Under the pieces are notes generated by a model. The model worked only from the letters and a program-made list of their open reading frames with translations, was not told the origin of the DNA and made no database searches. A program made the translations under genes and the position numbers. Below are positions 33,801-45,800 of a DNA stretch of 64,000 bases, one piece after another (position 1 is the stretch's first letter; each line of letters begins with the position of its first letter). The stretch comes from Bombyx mori. Taxonomy: Eukaryota; Arthropoda; Insecta; Lepidoptera; Bombycidae. The stretch is taken from positions 6,448,001 to 6,512,000 of the forward strand of contig NC_085110.1 of assembly GCF_030269925.1 (NCBI RefSeq), written 5' to 3'.

Positions 33801-36800
33801 CTAACTCATCATCATCGCGGCCAAGATCTATAGTCGTCAAATTGAGCAGTCCACTGACTCGTGATGGCTTCTTGGCAGCGGTTATAAAGTTCAACAAAAC
33901 TAATCCGTCAAATAAATTAAACTCGGCGCATTTGGGCATCGGTGGCGAGAAGAAACCCGTTTTTGTGGCTGAACATCTTTCTCCTCACAACAAGGAACTT
34001 CACAAAGCGGCCAGGCTTAAAGCCAAGGAGTCTAAGTATAAGTTTGTTTGGGTAAGAAGCGGGCGGATATTTGTCAGAAAATCTGAGTCTTCGCCTGCTA
34101 TCATTATTAAGGACTTTACATCGGTAAACAATATCATTTAATCTTTATCTTTTTTTTTTTAATAATTAATTTACTCTTATTACTATATGTAGAAAACAAT
34201 GTCAACTAAATTTAAAATTCACTAATATAAACTGTTATTATCAAAATTGTAGAGGCTTGAATACCAAAACTAATACATTGTACACGAACGTATCCCTTAA
34301 TCAGTACGATATAATAGTTATTACAGAGACTTGGCTTCAAAATAATGTTAAAGATAGAGAATTGTTTGATGATCGTTATATTGTATATAGGCGAGATCGT
34401 GATCTAACAAGTCTTAAGTCCAAAAAAACGGGTGGGGGTGTCATAATTGCAATTAAGAAAAATATTAACACATTTAGATTGCACGAATTTGAAAGTAATA
34501 ATGGGATTGAGGATTTGTGGATTCAGCTCAGCTTTAAGAAAGCCGATAGACTTATTAAAGTTTGTGTATGTGCTATCTATATACCACCACCAGTACACAT
34601 GGCGGAACTTGAGCAGTTTGTAGAAACAGCGAGCGCTAACCTCTCAAATTACGACCATTCTTTAGTTTTGGGAGATTTTAATCTGTCTAACTTATCCTGG
34701 ATACTTGATAGTGACAATTCTATTGTCTTACAAGATTCTTCATGCCCATTTTATCACATTATGACCGAATTTATGGCTACAAACGGCCTGAAACAACACA
34801 ATCTCGTAAAAAATTATAAATCTAAAATACTAGACCTAGTTCTTTCATCAGAATCAAATTTATCCGTCACTGAATCTGACGACATTTTAACGTCAGTCGA
34901 TAATTACCACCCCCCATTAGAATTTTTTTTCACAATAAATTCAGACAATTGTCTTGATCCATGTCAGTTACCAAGATGTAACTTCCACAAAGCTGATTTT
35001 GATACAATTATTAATGAGTTAAAAAAAATTAATTGGTCTGACTTATTCTCATCTTGTAACAATATAGATGAGATAGTCACACAATTTTATGAGATACTTC
35101 AAGGTATTATAGGTAAATCGGTCCCAATGACTAAGCCTAAATCCAACAAATACCCTGTTTGGTATTCTAATAATCTAGTTAGGAGACTTAAAGAAAAAAA
35201 TAATATAAGAGCACGATTTAAGAAATATAATAATCCAATGGACAAAATAGCCTTAGATATATTAAAAAGCAGGACGGAGCAGTTGATGAAGCAGTGTTTT
35301 AGCGATTATTGCATAAACATTGAAGAGAATATTGCCAAAAACACTAAGTATTTTTGGACCTTCATAAAACAAAAGCGCTATGGTAGTAGCGATTTTCCAT
35401 CTAATATGTATTTAGAAGACAAAAATGCTACTGATGCGAGTGATGTGAGTGACCTATTTGCAAAACATTTTTCATCCATTTACAGCAAATGCAAAGATTC
35501 TCACATCACTGATATCTCCCCTAATAATACTTTAGATTCTAAAGTAAGTTTAGAAAATGGCTCACTTTCGTTAAACACCCTGATCATACCTGAGTCGGAA
35601 ATATTGCATAAGTTAAAGAAACTAGACTTAAATAAAGGCCCAGGTCCAGATGGTTTGCCTCCAATATTTTTGACTAGATGTGCTAGGCAATTGTCGTTAC
35701 CACTAACATTGATATTTAATGAATCTCTTCGATCAGGGCGGTTCCCTGACTACTGGAAAACTGCTAGAATTGTCCCTATTCACAAAGACGGCTCCAAAAA
35801 TAATATTAAAAACTACAGACCTATATCAATTTTATCAATTATACCAAAGATATTCGAATCATTAATTTACCCGCACCTAAATAATTTAGCTAAAGTGTCA
35901 CTAATAGAACAACAACACGGTTTTATACGCAAAAGGTCCACAACTTCCAACCTTGTAGCTTTCACGGATAATGTAACTTATCATCTTGAAAACGGTATCC
36001 AAGTTGACGCCATATATACGGATTTCAGCAAGGCCTTCGACAAAGTTGACCACGCAACACTAAACTCAAGACTTGCTTGTGTTGGAGTTGGGGGATCTGT
36101 TCTGAAATGGTTAAGATCTTATCTTACCAATCGTAAATCCCACGTGGTGGTTAATGGTGCTCAGTCTGCTGAATTCTCGGTTACTTCTGGCGTTCCACAA
36201 GGGTCACACTTGGGGCCTCTTCTGTTTTTAATTCTAATTAATTCAATAGTACAATGTTTCCACCATACCTCTTTTTATTTGTTTGCAGATGATCTCAAAA
36301 TTATAAGGCCTATAAAAACTTTAGATGATGCTAAACTGGTTCAAGATGATATTGACAGACTTGCAAAGTGGTGTACGCATAATAAATTGCTACTTAATAC
36401 TGACAAATGTTATCAGATCTCCTTTACCAGAAATAAAACACCGATAGAAACATCATACACAATAATTGGTAAATCACTCAAAAGAGTGGAATGCATTCGT
36501 GACCTAGGTGTTCTAATGGACAGTAAATTAACATTTAATGCCCACCTGGATAATATAATACTTAGAGCATCCAAAATGTGTGGTTTCCTAGCTAGAAATA
36601 CCAAACAATTCAAACATCCGAAAACTAAGATTTTGTTATTTAATTCATTGGTTCGCAGTATATTGGAGTATTGCTCTCAAGTATGGTCCCCACATTACGA
36701 GGTACACAAAATAAGGCTTGAAAGAACTCACAAGAGATTCCTTAATATTCTTACATACAATATGAAAATGCATAGATCACTGAAATCATATAACGATCGC

Positions 36801-39800
36801 CTTGCTTATTTTAATTTGATATCCTTAAGCAATAGACGCAAATATCTTGATCTTTCCTTTTTATATAATATTTTAAACAATAATATAGATTGTCCTGAAC
36901 TCTTGTCAAGAATCCAAATTTCTACCCCAAGTAGGTTGCCACGCTTAAATGTCTACAAACTGTTCACTCTGCGTCGATATAAAACCAATCTAGGCCTTAA
37001 TGCACCCTTGACTCGAATGTGTAAGTTATATAACGACCTCCATCGTATATTGGATCTGGACATATTTGATCAAAACTTGTTTAGTTTTAAGAAAAAAATT
37101 AGAAACTATTTAGCTCCTAAACCATGTTAATTGTTCTCATGTTATTTGTTTTTATGTAGTTTATTGATGGATTTTTTCTTCTTAAAAATTTTATCTGTTT
37201 TATTTTTGTTCCTTTTATTTTTTGTTTTTTCTTTCAGATTTAATTAATTTTATAATCATTTGGTACTAGAACTAGATGTTAGTTGTGATTACCTATAATT
37301 AAGTGAGTGTTTCATTTGTTGGTGATCCATTAAATAAATAAATAAATAAATAAACAATGTATAAGTATAAATCTATTTTATTATGAAGTAAATTTTTATA
37401 TTTACTGACAATCAAAAATATTCTAGATTTATATTAAACATATTATTATATTAGTCAAACTTGTCTCGTTTTACAGCCTCGACTTTAATCCAATCGCTAC
37501 CAAAGAGACTCATCAGACATCTTCCTTCATACAGAATCATCCGCTAGGCTAATCTGAATATTTCCTAATAATTTCATCGAAATCAATCCAGATATTTCCA
37601 AGTCTACAGGGGAAATACATACGTACACACATCGACATTTAAATATGATAGACTGATACACTAATACCTAGTCTATACTAATATCTAGTACAGATGTTAT
37701 TACTCTTAATTCTTCTTGCAAAGCTTCAACGGTTATATGTAGCTTTCGAATTTATTTTCAGGATCTGTACCAAGGGGATGGCCACAACTGGAGGAGTATA
37801 ATATTTTCATTAATGGTCATAGGTTTTGTCATAGCCGGTATTGTGACTGCTATTTATTTATTAGGGTAAGTTACTAGAGATAATAATAATATAAAAAAAT
37901 AAGACATACATAATCGAAATATTACGTTTAGTAACTTAATGTATTGTAATGGTAAGTGATCGGTGAAACTCGTATGCCTATGCGAGAGAGTCAAGATTAA
38001 CTCCTTTTTAAATTTTTCCTACCTAAGCTGATAGCCTTGAGAGGCTATTTCAGCGTAACCTTAACTAGTAGGTGAGTTCACGGTGCTCAAACCTGACGAC
38101 GTTGCTAACACGAACCCTAGCAAGAGCCGTGCCTCGCAGAGTATACCACCGAATCGGAAACGCGACCCACTGGGAAGATCCGGCGATAGACTTAGTGGGC
38201 TGTGTCTGCGGGTTAATTTACTCGTCGAGCCCTTCGTCGTAACGGGTTCGACGAGGACGGTAATCGCTGCTTGTGGTTCCTAAAAGCACAGTTAATGGAT
38301 CAGCAGGATCCGTAATGACGCGTATACAATCTTGTTGTCTAGTTGTATCTATCGTTGAAGTAGGTACATAAATGTAAAACACCCTAATTTATTAAATAGG
38401 TTTTAAATAGGTTAACGGGTTCGACGAGAATGATGAGCGATGCTTGAGGTACCTAAAAGTACCCAAGATTAACACTGCCTGACAATAGCCAAGCGAGCAT
38501 ACGCCCCACCTGGTGCGAAGTAGTCAACCGTCACTCATGGACATCTGTAATACCACAGGAACAGCTGAGCCGCTGCCTACTGAAGATTAGAAATTGAATT
38601 TTAAATACTCTAAAAACGGTGAAGAAAAGCGTTTTTAATACCTACGCTTTTATTAGCTTCAGACGTATATAATATGTATGTTTGTAACGGAATCTTTGAA
38701 CATGATTTTGACCCCCTTCAAAACGTCGGATTAACTCGAAATTTGGTACACTTATTAAGCACCGATGACAATACAATATTTTAAAAAAATGGAAAAAATA
38801 TATTGAAAAAATTTCAATGCAACTAAAAATGAAAAATAAATAATAGTTTAAAAAAATTAACATAATACGCTTTTATAGAAAACCCAACTAAAAAAAAGAA
38901 AAAAAATTTAAAAAAATTTGAATAGTGAATTAGTGAATAGTGTAATAAAAAATGATTTTATTCTAAAAAATTGGTAACAGTAATTGGATTTTCTATAAAA
39001 GCGTATTTTGTTAGTTTTTCTAAGCTATTATTTACTATTTCAGATATGTGGACGAATTACTATATTGGTCGGGTCGTCGTATGCGTTTGGACGAATTTCT
39101 GCGGGGCGATTTGACCGGAGAGCGTTTGCCGACCACCTGGGTGAGCTCTCACCAGCTCGTCTACCAGGCCGACGACGGAGGTCTACTGGCTCTGGACACC
39201 TTCAACAACACGCTCACTGTGCTCGTGACGAACCATACATTGGTGTGTACATTATTTGTTTATATTAATGTCTTAGTAGACTCGTGAATGATGGTTGTGA
39301 ATAAAATTTATTAGAAAACTATAATGCTCATCAATTAGGAAGGTAGGTTACTGGTTATTACAATTAGGAATGTATGGGCCTTTTAGATGAGCGATGCTAT
39401 TTATTGTATAAACGATTATTGTTTAAACGTAGTCACAACTTATTTATCCGTATGCATCGTGACGTGACTATCGTCACCCACCTGGATACATGAGGTGGAA
39501 GTTGAGAGAGAGAGAGAGAGAGAGAGAGAAAGTATTTTTTATTGTACCATTTACGTTGTAGATGTCTATGGGCTCGAGTAACCACTTAACACCAGGTGGG
39601 CTGTGAGCTCGTCCACACATCTAAGCAATAAAAAAAAAAAAACAAAAAACAAATAAACAGTGCGAAACATTAAATACAAAAAAGTACAATTGGCGGTCTT
39701 ATCGCTAAGAAATTCCAGTTGTTTTGTAAAAAGAGTGTCCCACCCTTCATATCGAAACCCGATAACTGCTTCGCGCCAGTATACTACTCACGTGGACCAG

Positions 39801-42800
39801 CAATATGCCCTATAGCCTATACATATGTGATTGCGCAAATTTATAAACCTTGCGCCGAATTAGCCCGTGTGCCGGTATTAAGTTTCGACCAACCGATGAT
39901 TTTCACCAGAAAGCTCTATTTGGCACAATTCTAGGATTAATAACAAATTAAATGTTTAAGGTCATATAATCAAACATATCTGACGAACGTCTTCTTTCTG
40001 TTCATTTTTATCTAGTGTTCTCGAGTTCAATTCATAAGCTCCTTAATAAAGCTCTCGTGGCGAGCTTTTCATGGAAAATTTAAGAACCTTTATAAATTAA
40101 TAAAAATGCGACCCGCCGCTCTTTAGCCGCTCTGAGAACATTTTTATCGACGTCGTCACGTTAAACATTCTTGTTTACGATTTAATTTCCTCAATATTTA
40201 AGAACATCCTTCATGTAAGCGGTAAGAGTAAACCGAAAACGACGATCCTACTACAAAATTTACGGCGACATTCTCGTTTTGCCGTAATGGCGTTATTATG
40301 CGAAGCAGCGACCGCTTCTGGAAAATGAAAGTCTCCAATCTCTCTCTTAAACGCTCTTGCATTTCACTAAAAATAGATTTCATCTTTTCAAACGTAATAA
40401 TTGATTTTTTTTAATATCTTCAACGATTTTTTCCTGCTAATAGTATAATTGCGGAGCTGTTCCGCCAAATCAAAACCATTTTCATTATTTCCGCAGCAAG
40501 GTATTATAGTTAAAGAATAATTTGATTTTAATAACTTAATAATTTGCCGTTATTTGTTCAAAACGCGTTGTAACGTAATTTAACATTGTATTAATAATAA
40601 GTGTTAATTACCAATAAAAAGTTTTTAAGCTATTGCATAGCTTTTATCACGGGCTATGAGTGCGGCGACTGAATCAAGAAATTCCGTAACGAAAATAACC
40701 TGACACCCCCACTACGCCTACTATATAGCTCGCGTTCAACACATTTACACGTTGCGCTGGTGTAGTGTTTGTGAATAAGCGCGTGGCGTGACGTCGCACT
40801 GCATGAGCATCATGAAAAGTCTGCCCATCTCTCTCTCACAAGGTCTAGCTTATGAGTGTAAAGGGGACAGTTAATGTTTTGCTTTTGTTAATGTTTTTGA
40901 ATTTAGCGTGGTCTTATTTTTATTATTGTTTTAATATTAAATTATTATTGTCTAATTATAATTGCATGAGTTGATAAAAAATGCTTTGCAATAGCTTTAC
41001 CGCGGCAGTCCCCGAGTGCCACACGTGTTTTTTTTATTGCTTATATGGGTGGACGAGCTCACATACCACCTGGTGTTAAGTGATTACTGGAGCCCATAGA
41101 CATCTACAACGTAAATGCGCCTCCCACCATGATATAAGTTCTAAGGTCTCAATATAGTTACGACGGTTGCCCCGCCCTTCAAACCGAAACGCATTACTGC
41201 TTCACGGCAGAAATAGGCAGGGTGGTGGTACCTACCCATGTGGACTCACAAGAGGTCCTACTACCAGTAATTTATTTTCATAGACCCAATAGATTTCTTT
41301 CACTTTCTCCTTCATTATATTTTGTGAAGGAGTGACCGATTATAAACCAAAATCTTGATTTAACGATAACATTTATAAAACGAACCGTAGCTTAATATAT
41401 GAATTCAATGTCTGGAATCTGAGCAGGCTCGCAGGAGTTCAACGTTCACCAATTAAATAAACAAGTATTCTTCTTTAATACTGTACCGCAAAAAAGTCAG
41501 ATATGCTAATGGACTTTTTAATTTAAAAAAGGAACGATCTTTTTAACTTTCGCGGTAATTGTATTAACATTTTTTTTTCAGAGACAACTAAACGTCCGAT
41601 GGTACCAATGCTCACCGAATTTAAGATACGTACTGTTTCAACACAATATCAAAGAGGTAATATTAAATAAAATACTATTTATTGTAAACTCAAAAATCAC
41701 AATATCAATTAACGGTGTTTTGAAAGAAAAATATATTTCTGGTTTAATTAAAAAATTGTCTTTTATATTTAATAAAACATTGTTACTGATTAAACTTTCG
41801 CATGGTTCCGATCAAGATCCCAACCCAATATAATTGCCAAAGGCGTCTATTGTGCCGTAAAACTTTTAATTCGTTTTCTTTTTCCAAAAAAAAAAAATCA
41901 ACGGAACTGAGCTGAGAACTTCTCGCTCAATCAGTCTTGATTTCTAAAGGCGTCGCTTTTATCTTTTGTACCGCAGGTTTATCGACGAACGTTTACAGCG
42001 TACTATACCGTTTATGACGTTACCAACGAGTGAGTATCTTTGCTATCATATCTTATTTAACTCTTCGAGAGGTTAGGCAGATTTTTCCCAACACTACGCC
42101 CTTGAGAATATTTTCTGTCGCTACTGTGACCTCTAATTATTATCTTCAGACTTGGAATAGGAGTCTTATTCCCGATGGCCATTATTTAATTGAATATGCA
42201 ATTTCGAAAAGGGCACATCTCTGAAAATGTAAAATGTTCAGGAAATTAAAAAAACTAATTATTTTCTAAAGCAGTGTAAAATTTTAAATATTAATTTTTG
42301 AGATATATTTTAGTGTTAATTAGCAATTGAAAATTACTGGAAATATTATAAAATGGGTGTAGGTAAGCCTCAAAACTACATGTATATGAAAAACGTATTT
42401 GACAAAATATGCGACATGTGCCCTTTTCGAAAATGCATATTCAATTGTTCTGACTAGATAATTACTATAAAAATTCTGTTTTTTTAATTACGCATGAACC
42501 TGAAAGTGAATACAACATGTCAACCTAAAAAGCAACAGAGAAACGTTATTCACAAAACTTTCACGAAACACCGAAAATTTCCAAAGCAATTGACAATAAA
42601 ACACTAAAAAATCTTTTCGAGGGAAGGGAAAGAGCTTTAAAAGTCAATTTTAAATTGAGCCATATCCCGCAGTTTGCATTCTCTTCGCAATCATATCATT
42701 TTGAATTTCCTTTTGCCGGTCGTCTCGTGGGTGAAGAAATCGATTTGGTAGCAGTAGGTAGCTACGCGACTGCGACTTCCAATTTATTTCAAATTTTGCG

Positions 42801-45800
42801 AGTTGAATTTTAATGTAGCACAATTCGGCAGCAAATACAAATATGACAAATCGGTTTCTTCTTTTTAAATAATATATTGTTGCTGTATTTTGCGTGAACC
42901 ACACTAAGTTAGTACTATTTTTAATACTTCAACGTTCAGATTAAATCAATTCTTAGGGAAAAATACAATACAAAGAAAATAAGAATTTTGTATGTGAAAA
43001 TCCCTCAACTATTTCACTTTTCTATTCAGTCGTGTCAAAATATGCCTAATCGATAACTTTTATCTGACGATTAAAAAACAGCCCTACAGTCTTAAGATTC
43101 CTTTAGTCATAGCTTAGATATAACTAGGTCAACTTACAAAATATTTTACTTTCAATTTATATTATGTAACATTTTGGTATTTAAATTTTAGTGATTCATC
43201 ATGAAGTTACATTTTGCTATCGTTTGAAACACTTAAATAATTTAGTTTTTCATTTCTCAAATACAAGTGACGTTACCGTCTACGTGTGAAAATGTAATTA
43301 CTATGATGTAAATGAACTGTGGCGTGTTGTTTTGAATGACAACATAGTTTGTTATTACATAACGTTACTCAAAAAACATTCATTTTAATTGATTTTTTGT
43401 TTTAATAAATTTTAAAAGCTGTCAACACGAAAACGAAATTTCTATCGGCTTATTTATTATATGCCGATTTTGAATTTTAATTATGTTAGAGTATTTTAAA
43501 TAATCAAACTATCTATATATTAATACGTGAAGCAAAAACTTTGTATCCCTTTTTACGAAAATTGCGCGGACGGAGGAGTATGAAATTTTCCACACTTACC
43601 TATAGAGAATATAGAGAAGAAGTGCACAATGCTAATATATTTTTTAAATAATGCATTAAAGATACATTAAATCAATAAAGAAAACATTACACACACTACA
43701 TACCATGTATTTGACGCACACACGCATGCATACTATTTATTGTCAAACTTTTGTTCTTGACGTCTGTTGTCAAATTGAGAATAGATTAAATATTGTTTGT
43801 CTTTGTTAATATTTTTTGTAGTGTAGTCTTGGCGAAATTTGTGGTTATAGAAGTATAAAATACAATCATAATAGTGTACAAACTTACAATTCCAATTAAT
43901 TATAGTCGAATTTCGACTACTGCGGGACCTCTGGTTCCCATAAATTCACAACGAAAGCCTTGTATTCTTTATTTCATTTCCTTTTATTTAAATATGTAAG
44001 ATATCGAAGGGTGAGAGGCTATTTGGTTTAAGCGACTTTTTGCAACATTACAAGAGCGCCATATAAAGTATAATATTTGGAAAAAAATATTATAACAAAA
44101 AATCTTCTTCAGCTATTTGAATTGAGAAAATTAAATTGAAGGTAATTTTTCTTTAAAAAAAAACGTTCAGTTCCAATTCAATAAAACGGATCTTTAATTA
44201 CAAAGAGAAATGCTGCGTATTCAGCGAAATGTCGCGAAAACCAAATAGCCTTTTACCCCACGATATGATAGACTGCTTCACTGTTTAGTGAAGTTAGTTT
44301 TCATTACTTAATTATAAACATTATTATTCCCAGTGAATTAGCACTGCGTTTATTTTCATAAAAGGAAATCGGATTTTTGGTTCTCTAGTCACCACATTCC
44401 ACTGTTCGGAGAGGGACAGAGCAGCTGGGAGTGGCAACACGCGGCGTGGCTCGGTCCCGACGGGTCGCTGCTGCTAGCCGCTGACAACGAGGTGCTCGCA
44501 AGGCCCGGACCTCCCGCGCGGAGGGCACCCCTACTACGACTCACCAACGACTCCAGCCCTGGACGTATTTACAATGGAGTCTCAGACTGGTTGTATCAAG
44601 GTAACGGCGATTTTTAGTGCATTCAAAAAAGTACCTTTAGAGTGAAATGTGTGCCCCACACACCCGTTATCACTATGCGACTTCCCTCCCTTTTCTCTTC
44701 CTTATTGGGGGTAATTCTGAACGGTATTTGGAATATCCGGAACAGATATGTGAGCCTGCAGGACGTTATAAGTTGACGTGGGTATAGACAGATCTAGGTT
44801 CGTAAGGGACTTGAACCCAAGTGTCACTACTAAACTTCGCCTCGAGAAGCGGTCCCATCTACCGGTGTAATATCCTGTCATGCGGCCGTCAAGCCGGGGC
44901 CTAAGACCAGAGCGGATCGTGGCAATCATACTGGGGCCACTCATCCATGCTCTGCGCCAGCCTCTTACGCAACCTATACTCGAAGATCCACTGTGTCCTG
45001 CGCTCTATTCAGGCACTGCTTTTATTGTAGGCAGCGGCTTGGCTCTGCCCTTGGCATTGCTGAAGTCCATGGGCGACGGTAAGCACTCACCATCAGGTGG
45101 GCCGTATGCTCGTCTGCCTACAAAGGCAATAAAAAAAAAATCTCACTCCATTCTACCTCTCCCAATCCTAACGCTTCACCAAAAATAAATGTAGAAAAAA
45201 CAATGGACAACTGGTTTCCTTTTTATCTTACCTTTGTTAGCTAATCCGAATTTACCGCTCGAAGCTTTTTAACTGCTTACTGAAATTCTACATTACGTTA
45301 CGAATTATTCAGAAGATATCGTTCGAGGGGTAATTTTTTTTTGTTTTCCTTACCTTACCTTGTGAGTCCGCACTGGTAGGTACCACCACCCCGACCATTT
45401 CTGCCGTGAAGCAGTAATGCGTTTCGGCTTGAAGGGTGGGGCAGCCGTTGTAACTATACCTGAAAACTTTAAAACTCATGTCTCAAGGTGGATGGCGCAT
45501 TTACTTTGTAAATGTCTATGGGCTCCAGTAACCACTTAACTTCAGGTGGGCTGTGAGCTCGTCCACCCATGTAAGCAATAAAAAAATAGTACATTGTGCA
45601 CCAAGGGAGAAAAGTAGATGTAGATGAGAGTAAATGAGATGTCCTGCTTTTTTCCCGCGGCGCATAAAAAAACAAATTTTTAACTGTGTTAACTGTTTTT
45701 TAATTTTTAAATAAACGATTACTAATTGAATAAGAGCTGTCTGATGAACTGACGAATGACTCACCTTTGTTTAATACTTCACTATTAAATTTTATTGCCT

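Larger units (their letters stand above)
32732..37353 (+). mobile_element. Near full-length CR1/Jockey-type non-LTR retrotransposon in intron 1
   Basis: Sense orientation relative to the DPP10-like gene. It is flanked by ACAATGTATA at 32722-32731 and 37354-37363, a likely 10-bp TSD. The order is a GC-rich 5' leader, ORF1 with a PHD-type finger, ORF2 with endonuclease and reverse transcriptase, a short 3' UTR and a terminal (TAAA)n tract at 37331-37354 instead of poly(A). PHD-bearing ORF1 and a microsatellite tail are features of CR1-group elements; I cannot name the family. Confidence 0.85.
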
